DNA of 64,000 nucleotides, from contig OZ022239.1 of the NCBI GenBank assembly GCA_963978895.1, positions 15,699,970 through 15,763,969 of the forward strand. Direction: 5' to 3'. This document shows positions 1-54,938 of this stretch, piece by piece. The translations under genes were made by a program, and so were the position numbers. Within the stretch, counting starts at the first letter, position 1. Each line of letters begins with the position of its first letter. The DNA is from Erpobdella octoculata (lineage: Eukaryota; Annelida; Clitellata; Hirudinida; Erpobdellidae). The notes under the pieces were generated by a model, which was given only the letters and a program-made list of their open reading frames with translations, did not search any database and was not told the origin of the DNA.

Positions 1-99
1 TATACTAATAAAAATTAAAGATTAAAAAATAGAAGTAGAAATAAACTGAAAACAGAAATATTGTAAACTTACATAACCTTCACTAAAATTAAATGGTAA

Positions 100-270
100 A
101 CTAAACGTGTGCAAAACTACAATTAAATGTAAACTAACTAAAATGTACACAAATTCTATTAAATGTAAAATAATGTGTGCAGAACTACAATTAAATGTAA
201 ACTAACATGTGCACAAATACAATTAAATGTAAGCCAACATGTGCACAAATACAACTATATGTAAACTCTT
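100..270. repeat. ~33-bp tandem repeat, about 5 copies
   Basis: Unit near TAAACTAACATGTGCACAAA then TACAATTAAATG, diverged in the first copies. Confidence 0.8.
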
Positions 271-1229
271 ATATGTTCAATGACGAAAATATAACCTTTT
301 CATATTTTACGAGTACACACTGATGTCTACATCAAAATAGCAAGACATAGTAATTTGTTTCAGCTTCAAATTCTAACTGGAAGATTATGTTCAGCAGCTC
401 AACTGTAATATAATACATAATACGTAAACTTACAAATTTATGAACAACAAGAAATTTTTAACTATTTATGGTTTGCAAATCATCATCCACTAAACCTTAT
501 AACAGTAATGACATTTGGCAGGTAATGTTAGTAACTGTCACCAAATTCAACCGATCTATGGTGTTCTATCATAGATTTATCAAAATAATACCAACATTGT
601 AAATTGTCAAACTTTGGCGTAGAATCTAGCATGCTAGTCAGTTTTTAAAGCCTGTACATCAGATTTTTTGGTAATTTGTGCTGGAAAAGCTTTGCTATTT
701 GCTTCTACAAAAGTTGTTACTTTATTTATCTCTACTAATCAGTGGTATATACATCTCAAATAGCTTTACTGCTCGCTCCATTGTGGCATTTACAACACGC
801 ATCGACTTGAACCAAAATGAATAAAGCGCTCAATTTGTTTTTTTTTCTTTTTTTGTTAAGTTAACCTTGGAAGTTCGCGACTAAGTCTATTCTTAAATCC
901 AACTCACACACCATTTAATCTGCCATTATTTACTGACGTTGTATCAATGCACATAGTTTGAATTGTTTTAGTCAGTTACCAATCCTTTAACAGTTTTCAC
1001 ACTGTTTGCTTCCTTTTTACCAGTTCCACAGATTAAGTTTGGCACACTCAAACGTTTTTCATGTTATTTCTAAAAATACTTTTTCATTCTAATGAATTTT
1101 ACATCGATTGAACTTTGTAAGCCTTTTATTAAAAAACTAGATGTGGTCTATTTTGATTAAAGGAAAAAAGTAGAGAAAATGAACGTTTCTAATCTTTAAT
1201 TTCATGTATGCTTATAGGTATGCAAAAGT
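271..1229. other. A/T-rich intergenic stretch, nothing recognised
   Basis: No open frame above background, no inverted ends and no known repeat motif seen. Confidence 0.6.
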
Positions 1230-1537
1230 GTATTGCACGGGCCGATTTTTTTGTGGCCCGCCCCGGCCTATTTCATAGGCAAAATATTACGCCTGGACCA
1301 TTTCATAGGCCAAAATTTCAAGCCCAGACCATTTCATAGGCCAAAATTTTAAGCTTTGCTTTTTTTTAAAAACCTAAAATTTCTATACTTGGCAACAAAT
1401 CTTGGCCCGGTCCGTTTGGCTTTGCCTGTTTTTATAGGCCTTAAAATCCTTATACTAGACAGAAAATTTTGGCCTGGCCTGGCCCGCTTGAAAACACTAA
1501 AAATTATGGATCGGGATTGGTCCTGTCCCTGCAATAC
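1230..1537. mobile_element. Probable MITE with GTATTGCA ends
   Basis: Ends GTATTGCACGGGCC and (reverse complement) GTATTGCAGGGACAGG. The interior has several copies of a ~29-bp unit around ATTTCATAGGCCAAAATTT (1265-1352). No target duplication was found. Confidence 0.5.
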
Positions 1538-2552
1538 TCTATGGCATTGATAAGCGATGTTATGAGCATTTATTCACAAAGCTAAATAAAATTAAACGTT
1601 TATTTTTATAATGAATTTGTTTTTTTTTTCGAATTTGTTTAACAAAATTATAATTTGAACGAGTCGTACATATGTTTATTATATATACCGCACTCAATGT
1701 TCCCGATGGTTACGCAACAAAAGCCTAGAAACAGTTTAGTGCTCAAAAACGACCGATTTTTTTAAAAAATAGATAGAAACTTTTTTATCAATAAGGACAA
1801 TTTTAGGTAAAAATGTCAAAGCATTTGGTTCAAAACTTTCAGAGATTACTGGCAGGACGCAAATGAACTGTTACATTTTTATTTATATAGATTAAAATAC
1901 CAACAAACGAGGTTGTTTACAAATCTGCATTATTGTGGAATTCAGCAGTTTTTTATCTAATGGAAATGGGTAAGTAGAGTTAAAAGTATCTTTTATTGCA
2001 TTATTCCTTGCAGTCGCACCATAATCAATTTATGCATGCAAATTTATTCTATAAATTACCATGGCTGCAAGTGAACAGAAAATTGGATCTACAAAGTTGT
2101 TTGTTTATAAGTAGAGTAGAGGTTTTATAAATAAAATTTGATGCATTGTATTTCTAAACCCACAAAAGTGAATTTAGGCAAAAATTCTGAACATTAATGG
2201 TCGTTGAACATCATGTTGTTGTTGGCAAACTGAACCCTAATGAAAGGTTTTGTAAATGAAAAAAAACGAGAGAGTGTTTTATTTTGTTGCTAAAATTTGA
2301 GATTTTCGACCACCCTACCATACATACAAGCATATACAGACAAACTGACACACATGCACAGAGACTCAAGAAAACATGCAAACATAGATGACGCGAAACG
2401 TTGCAGTTGAAAGAAATGATTTTAATGCGCATGCTATGCGTGTGGTCAAAGGCGATTCATCAAAACTGGACACAGTGGGGGATGCTGAAATTAAACCGGA
2501 GCACATACGCATATTTTCAAGGCAACTATTAACCATATTGTGTAAGAAATAA

Positions 2553-2557
2553 GATAT

Positions 2558-2588
<31 letters not shown>

Positions 2589-2589
2589 A

Positions 2590-2676
<87 letters not shown>
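2553..2676. repeat. (TA)n array with AAATATA variants
   Basis: About 120 bp of TA repeats interrupted by AAATA units; intergenic. Confidence 0.95.
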
Positions 2677-2679
<3 letters not shown>

Positions 2680-2869
2680 TATAACTATTATTTATAGAAG
2701 AAAAATTGAAATAATTAATTTTTTTTATTATAAAATTATGGTTTGAGAAACATAATGGGAGACGCCCATTAGTATGTCACATATATATCACGATATATAA
2801 TGGACTAGACACACGAGAACAAAATTTGGATAAAAACACTATGAAAGCTATTGGGGGAGAGAAACAAAG

Positions 2870-3854
2870 AAAAAAGAGAGATAAAGAGAGAAAGAGAGAG
2901 AGAAAGAGGGAGAGGGAGAGGGAGAGGGAGAGGGAGGGAAGAAAATGTAGTGAGGTATAAAGTTGGAGCGAACCTTCTTTGAGGGGAATCGTAGTGGAAA
3001 GCGAAAGAAAGATGAAGAAAACGATAAGTTGACATGTACACTAATGTATACAGTGGTCGATGAATGAATGAAAGGCACAGAAAGAAAAATAGTAAATATT
3101 ATTAAAAAAGTATTCGAGAAAGAAGGACAAGCAGAAAGAGATAATGCGAAAGAAAGAAAGATTGTGTGAGAGCGAGAGAGAGAAAGTGTGAGAGAAAGAA
3201 ACAGAAACGGAGAGAGACCGCGCGGAAGCAAACTAATGCAGAGAACAATTAGAGAAATCTAATCAGACAAAATGGACTGATCGATCGATGGATGAATAAA
3301 CAGTTGAAAGGCTGAGTGAGTAGACGAATGTAAGGATGGATTGATCGAAATACAGATGGATGGATGAATTGATCGAAAGATGGATGGATGGATTGATCGA
3401 AATATATATTAATGGATGAAGGATGGATGAATAGATTGATCGAAGGATGGACGGATGGATTGATCAAAAGATGGAATGATGGATTGATCGAAGGATGAAT
3501 GGATTGATCGAAAGATGGATGAATGGATTGATAGAAAGATAGATAAATGGATTGATGGAAGAATGTGTTGAAGGATGGATAGATCAAAAGATGGATACAA
3601 AATAAAAAATTGCTCATAAAAAACAAGATGAAGAAGTAAACAAAACTTTGAGAGAAGAAAAGAAATAGAAGAGAAAATGGAAGAAAAGGAGAAAAAATGG
3701 AGGGACAATAAATTGAGAGAGTAAGAGAGAAAGCAAAAAAAAGAGAGAAAGATAGAGAGAAAAAGAAAGCAAGAGAAAGAGAAAAAGAAAGAGAAAAAGA
3801 AAGAGAAAAAGAAAGAGAAAGCGAAAGATAAAGATAAAGCGAAAGCAAAAGAGA

Positions 3855-3887
<33 letters not shown>

Positions 3888-3950
3888 GGAGAGAGAAAGA
3901 GAATGAGAAAAAAAAGAGAAAGAGAGAGAAAACAAGAAAAAAAGCGCCAT
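2870..3950. repeat. Purine-rich and GGAT/GATC degenerate microsatellite region
   Basis: GA-rich tracts (2870-2945, 3120-3220, 3700-3945) flank a degenerate ATGG/GATCGA tract (3255-3600). Long minus-strand frames (S/L/F-rich, or IHPSFDQS-like) come from the repeats and are not genes. Confidence 0.9.
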
Positions 3951-4074
3951 TAATGAATAATTCAAACCTCGTTCGACAAACAAGTTATTTTCTTTTTTAA
4001 TGAAATTAGGACGCAGCATCATTGTAAATTCAACTAAAAATTTAAAAAGTTGCTTATAATTGTAGTTGTTTTGT

Positions 4075-4198
4075 AGATACTTTGTGGTCACTTTTTAGAT
4101 ACTTCATGGTCACTTTGCCGATACCTCGTGGTCAAATTGTATATACCTCGTGGTCACGTTGTATATACCTCGTGGTCACGTTGTATATGCCTCGTGGG
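4075..4198. repeat. 22-bp minisatellite, about 5 copies
   Basis: Unit close to ATACCTCGTGGTCACGTTGTAT; the first copies are diverged. Confidence 0.85.
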
Positions 4199-4644
4199 CT
4201 TCATTATTAAAATAAAAAAATTGCCGATCCAGACATCACACTCACATAACAGAACAAATTGATATAACTATTTCTTTCAAAGCAGACAATACACAAATAA
4301 ACAGAATACATTTTGAAGAATACAACGACACACTTGCCAAATATATGTATATATATATAAGTGTGTGTGTGTGGTTTGATTTACGTCTGTATCTGTCAAT
4401 TAGACAATTTAGACGGTATGTATGTTTGAGTGTTTGGTGACGTGTTTATGTTGGCTTTGAGGCATGGAGGCCACCGAAAGCACAAGGCTTTCGTGGGCAC
4501 ATGGCTCGACTCGCTCCAGCCCGCCAACTAATAAGTGCAATAAGTTGGATAAGGACCGGCAAATCGACCTCCCCATTCAGCTAGCAATTTAACCAGCCTC
4601 GGATGATCCTCATAGGCTATGGTATCGCTCCGCCACGCTTCTCC

Positions 4645-4647
<3 letters not shown>

Positions 4648-4706
<59 letters not shown>

Positions 4707-5068
4707 TGCCTCGCTCAGGTGTTCCCGGCCGCTCTCCCGTTCCCGCTCACGCTTGCTCTACCGTTCCCGTTCTCGCTCATTTTCTCTTTTTCATTCTTTC
4801 CTAACTTCTTTTAGCCCTTCAAAACGTAAAATAGATTTGCTAAGACTGACTAAAACTTGCTTGAAGCCTTCAAACGTTGTTATGTAAACTAAATATGAAT
4901 TCTACTATGCAATTACCAATTACCGCAACTATTAAAAATAAATAACCAAGATTCAGTAAATAACGTATTCGGTTGAATTTTAGGTGAAAATATACATTTA
5001 TATAAAATTGTTAATAAATAAAAAAAATTCTAAATTTTTCATATGAGCTGAGCGGGAGAGCGAGCGGA

Positions 5069-5107
<39 letters not shown>
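4648..5107 (-). repeat. (TA)n tracts bracketing Helitron-type minisatellite pieces
   Basis: (TA)n at 4648-4703 is followed by inverted copies of the gggaacggg minisatellite (CTCTCCCGTTCCCGCTCACG, to about 4790). A short forward copy at 5045-5070 leads into (TA)n 5071-5107. They look like ends of Helitron-type elements in opposite orientations. Nothing else is recognised in between. Confidence 0.45.
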
Positions 5108-5114
<7 letters not shown>

Positions 5115-5124
5115 TATTTATTTT

Positions 5125-5185
5125 ACTTTTGACCCTGATGATGGCTGATATAGCTGAAACGGTCCGTCGGTCTGACAATAAAAGT
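5125..5185 (+). ncRNA. Hammerhead ribozyme (Penelope-like element type)
   Basis: Stem I is ACTTTTGACC paired with GGTC...AAAAGT, the core CTGATGA, stem II GCT-gatat-AGC, and the core GAAA. There is a short stem III, and the cleavage triplet is GTC (5166-5168). Downstream, the reading frame encodes KVENLARKVVSAKWRVVFLK, resembling the N-terminus of Penelope-like proteins, and is cut off by (TA)n at 5312. Confidence 0.75.
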
Positions 5186-5310
5186 TTGACAAAAAAGTTT
5201 TTGACTAATTGTAGTCTCGAACAGCGAGTTTTATACCGAAAAGTCGAGAATTTGGCTCGAAAAGTTGTTTCTGCCAAATGGCGAGTTGTGTTTCTTAAAG
5301 CATGTCTCAA

Positions 5311-5311
<1 letters not shown>
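5186..5311 (+). pseudogene. Penelope-like element 5' coding fragment
   Basis: The open frame after the ribozyme at 5125 gives KFLTNCSLEQRVLYRKVENL and RVVFLKACLKD, the N-terminal helical region of Penelope-like proteins, which usually ends FLxxC near an IIPKG motif. It is truncated by a (TA)n tract. Confidence 0.5.
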
Positions 5312-5361
<50 letters not shown>

Positions 5362-5808
5362 GGTTTGTGAGTTTGTGAGTCTGTCTGTCCTTTATGGAAA
5401 TATGAACCGATGGCGCGATCTTCATGAAATATGGCAAGGAGGTAGTTCTCATACAGGGGAACCAAGTTAAGTAGGCTCGGACTCCCTACTCCGATCCTCG
5501 GTTCACGGGGGTAAAAAACCTTCCGGGCCAAAAGTGCCTATACAAGATCACTGCATAAGTTTTCGAAGCACTGTTTACAATTTCATAACAGGCATTACTT
5601 GTTTGACAGTCTTGCATAATGTGACCGATTGCGTGTTATTACAAATTATTAAGAGAGATTGAGCTGGAAAGCGAACTGTATCGGGAAAGCAAGCGGGAAC
5701 GGGTAAGTGACCGGGAGCGGAAGAGCAAGCGGAGAAGTAAACGGGAGCGAGAGAAATACTATAGAAAAACCTCTAAAACCCCCGAGCAACGCCGGGTAAC
5801 CCCGCTAG
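5312..5808 (+). mobile_element. Non-autonomous Helitron-like element
   Basis: The 3' end CCCGAGCAACGCCGGGTAAC then CCCGCTAG matches the 131-bp Helitron at 51026 in the hairpin and the CTAG terminus. Upstream is a short run of the gggaacggg/aagcgaccggg minisatellite. The 5' end is not fixed; it probably lies in the (TA)n tract. Confidence 0.6.
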
Positions 5809-6880
5809 CAGTGGTGTAGTGGGGCCTATACGGTCCCATAGGCCGTATAGGCACAGCTTTTTTGTCCATTGTTTAGTACATTTACGAATATCCCTTTCCC
5901 CCTTTTATCAGCTATTTTGGGAAGAAGGGTTTGGCATTAGAAAAAATAATAAATAAAAAATATAAATAAAATAACTTTACAATATTGGTTTCGAGTGATT
6001 GAAGCTGAGAGTAGTAGTGGAATAATAACAAGTGAACAATATAAAAAAATGTTTTTAAACTAAATGCTTTTAAGTTATTAAAACTCAAATTTTAAAATCA
6101 ATTTTTTACATTTTTATTTTTAAAAAAAGTTTTTTTTAATTAATTATAAATTATTGATTATTGGATTGTCATCAAGCAAGAGCCTGTATACAAAATTTTA
6201 AGAAAATCTATCATCAAGAAGTAACTCAAAAATTGATTGGAAAACTCAGAAACAGAGATTATAAGTTAATAAAAGCATTTATAAAACGTATTTCTTGTTT
6301 TGATGTTTTGAAAGTTACAATTACTATTTCCGAATTGAAAAATATTTTATTAGACCAGTCTTAATAAGAGTAATTAAAATTTATATAATCTACTCAAGTG
6401 CTTATTATCGTCCAAAAACGTCTTAAGCCGTTAAAAAGCCCTTATACGATTGACAAAATCGCAACAATATTAAATATGGTTTTTAAAACAAGTGAAAGTT
6501 ATTTAAAAAAAAATAAAAACATGCTTTTAAGACAGTTATACAATTTCGTAGCAAATTTGTATCGTAAAAATATAACCCCGGTAAATAGTAATCAAAAGAT
6601 GTTTGTAGTTACTATGACAATGAAAATTTTTGTCGTCGTTATTAATATGCTTCTTTAGTTTATTTAAAACACTTTTGTTTCTTGATTACTATTTTTGCTC
6701 AATTAAATTATACATTTTTTGAAGTGGATGAATTTTATAATGCTCTTCCGAACTTAAAAACGTCCGCGGACATTCCATAGACATCCGGGCAAGTGAAAGT
6801 TAATAAAATCATGTAATTTAGCAGACGCTAATTTAACTAAATGAACTTATTAAATAATTGAATTAATTCAATCCTATTGT
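5809..6880. other. Unassigned stretch beginning with a hAT-like end
   Basis: CAGTGGTGTAGTGGGGCCTA at 5809 looks like a hAT-type terminus directly after the Helitron CTAG end. Two short + frames (6161-6364, 6398-6658) are Lys/Ile-rich and not recognised; they may be decayed transposase. No matching right end found. Confidence 0.35.
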
Positions 6881-6884
6881 ATTG

Positions 6885-7200
6885 GTTAAGTGAGGTCCTA
6901 TGAGGCACGGTTAAGTCCGGTGAGTTCCGATGAATGCCGATGAGAAATAGTGGGGTCCGATGAGGTGCAGTGGGGTCCGATGAGATACAGGGTGGTCCGA
7001 TGAGGTACAGGGTGGTCCGATGAGGTACAGTGTGGTCCGATGAAGTACAATGGGGTCCGATGAAGTACAGTGGGGTCCTATGATGTACAATAGGGTCCGA
7101 TGAAGTACAGTGGGGTCCGATGTGGTACAGTGGGGTCCGATGAGATAAAGTGGGTTCCGATGAGGTACAGTAGGGTCCGATGAGGTACAGTGGGGTCTGT
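6885..7200. repeat. 20-bp minisatellite, about 15 copies
   Basis: Unit TGAGGTACAGTGGGGTCCGA with substitutions. It explains the 131-codon minus-strand frame (HRTPLYLIGP-like repeats). Confidence 0.9.
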
Positions 7201-8719
7201 TGCAGTTTGGTGTACCTCGACGTACCGTTCAAATCAGGCTTTTTAATAATTTATCGACTGATACTTCGAAGTTTCAAGAACAAACGTTTTACTTAAGCTT
7301 CTCTCATGAGATTTCCACAAAGAAACAATCAAGGAGCGCTGGTGATAATAATCCACTCATTAAAACAAAGCCCGGTCAACGCAGAATAGCATGGCTAGCT
7401 ATTTATAAAACAACCGATTTAATTTTGGACAAAAAAATCAAATAGAAATTTCTTTTAACAAGTAAAAATTTAATAAAAAGAAAACAAAAAATGAACTTTT
7501 AAAAATAAGGTAAACAAGATAAACTTGAAGAGAAAAAAAATGAAGTAAAAACGTTAAGAAAAAAAGAAAAACAACAAGAGAAATCTTAATGAGAGGAAAA
7601 AAATGAAAAGAAGTAGAGTTGCAAGGAAGAAACATTTACTTGATGCACAAACACACAAACGCCCAGACGTAACTCTACTGTACGTACACAGACACGTTAG
7701 TAAACATATGTACAGGTATGAACTCACATACAGTCATACAAGAATGCTATATATTGTAATAAATGTAAATACACATATATAAATGTAAACATACATAAAA
7801 TTGCAAGTACACGAAAAATTATGAACATTGATAAATGTTGTTCCCAATCACAGAAATAAATTTACAGTGATACACGATACTTGACCAACGAATTCACATA
7901 CATACTTATACACACATAAAGTAAATAGATATGTTGACACGTAAACAAATAGTAGTTTGACACAAGTGGGACAAAATAAAAATATTATTAAAAATAATCC
8001 AAGCATACATTTATTAAAGAGAACTTTATACTTGGTCTTCTGAGAAACACATAACAAAGCTGACATTCCAGCACATCAAAACTCTTTCTCTCACACAGAC
8101 ACACACACTCTTGCATGCAACTACCCAAGTTTTCCCACACATATCTTCGTAAGCACAGACACACATACATGTACACGAACAATAATGAACGCAGCTATAT
8201 AGAAACACGCATATGTACGTGTATACACACCGGTAGTTCTGTGCAGTACCGGATACTTCCGGCATGGCTAAATATTTTTCAACATCCGGTCTTAAACGAA
8301 GATATTTGTATCGGTCGCTTCGTCAATAGATGCTGTCAAGCAAAGAATTTTTATACATATGCATACAAACACAAACTAATTAATACGCACACACACACAT
8401 ACACGCACACACGCACGTATCTACGACTACCGGTCAGCAGCTTTTTTAGAAAAAAAAGTGAAAGTCTTTGAAAGATTTTGGAAAAGTAACTATGAATACC
8501 ATATGACTAACACCCCACGTGATCATCAGTTTTTTTTAGAAGATAAAGTGTGAAAGTTTTTGAAAAATATTTGGCAGTGACGTACATGCATTCTCCACCC
8601 CTAGATCCGCCACTGAGCCGTAGTGAGTCAGGTCGGGTTGGGCCACGAAATTAAAAGCGGTAATGGGTCGGGTCGGGTCAACGTTTTTAGCAGGTTGGGC
8701 AAAATTTGACTAATGGACA
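7201..8719. other. Intergenic stretch with CA-rich tracts
   Basis: Scattered ACACAC/ATACAT runs (7640-8430). A short + frame (7200-7445, PGQRRIAWLAIYKTTD) is unrecognised. GGGTCGGGTCGGGTCA near 8667-8685 is a small GGGTC repeat. No gene supported. Confidence 0.5.
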
Positions 8720-8744
8720 ATATATATATATATATATATTTATA

Positions 8745-8811
<67 letters not shown>

Positions 8812-8940
8812 GTATGTGTGTATGTATGTATGTATGTATGTATGTATGTATGTATGTATGTATGTATGTATGTATGTATGTATGTATGTATGTATGTATG
8901 TATGTATGTATGTATGTATGTATGTATGTATGTATGTATG

Positions 8941-8970
<30 letters not shown>
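8720..8970. repeat. (TA)n followed by (TATG)n array
   Basis: (TA)n from 8720 to 8799 passes directly into (TATG)n to 8970, with a short TTTATATATT interruption near 8740-8750. Overlapping long frames here are repeat artefacts. Confidence 0.95.
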
Positions 8971-8971
<1 letters not shown>

Positions 8972-10178
8972 TGTGTGTGTGCATGTGTTTGTATCGGGTT
9001 TTTTGTATATTATGTTTTCACCACTTTCATGCTTCATCGTTAGATTCGTGTGAGAAGTTGTTATTAATATTTTATATATGTTTCATCTATACAACGTGAT
9101 ACATTTATGAACTTTAAAAAACTGTTGACTGCAATTATATATTCGATAGTATGTACGTTAGTATTTGTTGGTTTTGGTTTATGTTTATTTGAATGTAAAA
9201 TGACAGCATATGCATGCAATCACAATTACAATTAATTGGATGAAAGCAACAATGGATAATAAATAAATAATAATTTGATAATAATAACAATTATAACCAA
9301 GGATGGAAAATATAAGTTTTGTTTACCCACTGGGCCAATCAGCATCTTCACACTTCTCGACATTTCTCATCCTCAATGTACCATTAATCATCTACATAAG
9401 GAGTAACTTTGAGAAGACTTAAGGGGAAGGCTAGTGATAAGCGGGGTGGGTGGCTGTAAGAAAAGATGGGTGTCTGGTGATGAAAGGAAATGGGTGTTTG
9501 TAGGTGACAAAATGTGTGGTATATGATAAAGAATAATGGGTTGATGTAAGTAGAAACGAAGAGGTTGCTGTAGCTGAAAAAGTGTGGGTAGATGTGGATG
9601 GTAATTATGCATGCGAGAGACAGACAGACAGAGAAAGAGAAAGGAATAAAAATTTCAGAATGCATGCGTGAATATTTATAGCAAACGGCAGTGTTGAAAT
9701 GGTGAGAAATAATTAGGGGTATACAGACATACATGCATACAGCAATGCACACACACACACGCATATACAAAATGGCTGACGATGATTTAATGACACGTTG
9801 AAGGATCAATACTGTCTTAGCACTTTAAACCTGCTCTCCTCATCATCCTCTTTTTCTTAGTCAAAATATTTTTTCCCGATTTAAATTAATTGAAAAAGAT
9901 AATTATACAAAAAAAATTATTATTGATAAAAATAATGAATGTGTCATAATTTTAATTTAATATTTGCATTAAATAATTTTTTTCTATTTTTCGGAGAATC
10001 ATTGAATGTTTTTTAATGTTCACTTTTATATCAAATAATTAGATTTTCAAGTTAACGAGTTAAAAAATGTTGCAGGATTATAAAACATTACAAGCAAATA
10101 CACAAGCAAACTTAGAAATACAAACTCCCACTCGCATAAGGACCAATCACGGAAGGACTCTCACAGCTTAGCAGCACC
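8971..10178. other. Intergenic stretch upstream of Gfrl
   Basis: A/T-rich, with low-complexity GGTGAT/ATGGGTG runs (9420-9600). Any promoter of the Gfrl gene should be here or further left, but no core promoter element can be identified by eye. Confidence 0.45.
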
Positions 10179-52698
<42,520 letters not shown>

Positions 52699-52799
52699 CC
52701 ATAACTGTTGTTGTTAAACGCAATCGTGCACTATCTCGTCTTTCACTGTCTCTTTGTTCTTTTTTTAACCGTTTCCGTTTCTCTCTTTTAACAAACTAA

Positions 52800-52805
52800 A
52801 ATAAA
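52800..52805 (+). promoter_or_regulatory. Candidate polyadenylation signal of the Gfrl-like gene
   Basis: AATAAA about 100 bases after the TAA of the last exon, in A/T-rich sequence. Such hexamers are common by chance at this base composition, so the support is positional. Confidence 0.4.
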
Positions 52806-54811
52806 TTAAACTTTGAATGTAGGATATAAATCATTACGAAAACTTTTTTGAAAATTAAGAAACATATATTTTAAAAAATGGTTTAAAACAGATATTTATA
52901 AATAAACAAGTGAACAGTAAAAACGTAGTTTTTGTATGCATTCTTTATTAACTGGCTATTTCAAAACCTGGCATCTACAATATCAAAATTTTCCTTCAAA
53001 AACAGTTAAAGCAATTGGGGTCACTAGGGTCGGACATCTCTCTAAGTTAATAAAATGCATTCTCGTCAAAACATGTCTAATTTAAAATTTCAGCTTTCAT
53101 TGGTTGATAATTTAAATGAGCTTTTCAAAAAACTTGATAACAAATTTGGAGCTTCTAGGAATCCCCAAAATTTATTAGAATGCATTGTCATCGGTAAGAG
53201 AGAGCAACGCGGTAGTATTGACCACGATTTTTTTAATTTTTACAGAAATACCGCCGTATTTGTAAAAAAAACACAAGCCAAACATTTGATTATGGATTTT
53301 CATACAAAATAAGTTTACTGATGTCGTTGTTTTTTCAATACGTTTTTTATTGGTGTACCTATCCTGTTTTAATAGTTAATACAAATGGAGAACTGACATG
53401 TTGAAAATTTTATTTTATGCAACAAAATATGGAGAAATATTCTTTTTTTACAACAAATTATGGAGAAATATTCTTTTTTTACAACAAAAGAGAGAAAAAT
53501 ACTAACAACGATTTGAAAAAACTATTTTAATCAGGAATTGAGCTGATATGTATGCCAAATATGATCGTTGAAAATTAAAAAAAAAGTTTTTTAATTTATT
53601 TAACTTATTATTAAAATTAAAAAACATGTTTTTTAATTTATTTTAATTTTATTTACGTTACGACTATGTTTTGTAGTAATTAAATTTATTTTTTATAAAG
53701 TTAAGTTTTATAAACGCGGGGTCAAACGGAAACAAACTTTAGATTGCTAGGGGATGGTGAGAGAATGTAGATGAAAGAACTTCTTCTTTCATCTACAAAT
53801 GGGTATAAAGTTGGCTCGTTGTGGTAACTGTTAAGAACGATGGGGACATAGAAATAAACAATTAAGTGATGAGCGGAAATGGGAAAAGAAACAAGTTTCC
53901 GAAGGATTGAGGAGGTTGCACCTGTGAGTAAATTTAAACATTTAAAGGGAAATGCTGGATGTAAAAATCTACTTCATGTCATCTAGACCAGTGACCCCCA
54001 ATCTTTTTATCTCGGTGGACCAGTCAACGTTTGATGATTTTACAGTGGCCCGCTAATTGGGAGACGTTAATCATTTATATTTTAATTTTGTTTTAATTAA
54101 TAAATTGAATTTAAATTTATTTAAACATGCCTTAAAATAAAATACACTTACAACAAAAAATGAATATTAAATAATTCAACATTATAGTTTACTAGACCGC
54201 CAAATCAATAAAAAATCTTAATCCTGGTTTTTCAGCAACGAGATGGTTTTATCTAGGAGTTATAAGAGACAATGACACTCAAAATGTGTTGCTGATGTCA
54301 CATTTATTCCGCCGTTTTGTTTTGGTTGTAGTCATTCCATAATACCTCTCTGCGCATAGATAGGATGTCGGAAATGACATGCTAATAGAAATTTCAATCT
54401 CAGTGTTTTCCGCCATGATTTTTTGATCCAGAAAACCGGCCGAGTTGTTGTCTCAAACGTAGTTTTAAAGACAATCCCCAGCAGGCGATCTTCTTCTTGC
54501 AGAGACATAGTGCAATTAATAACTAGAGTAATGTAGTTAATATTAAAAATGGTGGAAAGACGCATTCTTAGTTGGCAAAGGTAAAAATGGCAATAAAATT
54601 GAAATTTATTAAGAATTCATTGTAATAATACATTAAATTTTTTAATAGAAAAAACACCTTTTGTTACCCAAGGTGACTGAACTTGTTATTTTAGTAACAC
54701 CATTAAAATTAGTTAAAAGAACTACTGTTTTTGTCTTACTACATGCTTCAAGGAGTGGACACTGCTAAATATAAATAATATAAGAAAACATTCGTAAGGA
54801 ATCTTTAGATG

Positions 54812-54938
54812 ACTCTAATCTGGTTCATCTTTTTGAATTGTTCAAGATTAGATCACTCTAATCTGGTTTATCTTTTTGAATTGTTCAAGATTAGATTACT
54901 CTAATCTGGTTCATCTTTTTGAATTGTTCAAGATTAGA
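54812..54938. repeat. 43-bp tandem repeat, 3 copies, with internal dyad
   Basis: Each unit starts ACTCTAATCTGGTTCATCTT and ends GTTCAAGATTAGA, so the ends CTCTAATCT and AGATTAGA(G) are complementary and each unit can fold into a hairpin. Confidence 0.9.

Noticed and set aside
2805..4091. Several minus-strand S/L/F-rich frames, up to 280 codons
   Set aside because: They follow degenerate GA and GGAT microsatellites and contain no domain signal.
6837..7232. 131-codon minus-strand frame
   Set aside because: Explained by the 20-bp minisatellite period.
52699..52740. Possible second gene start after the Gfrl stop
   Set aside because: No ATG-initiated frame with features follows; the sequence behaves as a 3' UTR with AATAAA at 52800.
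53055..53312. 85-codon frame in the intergenic region
   Set aside because: Not recognised, no splice context and A/T-rich; kept only as a note in the region entry.
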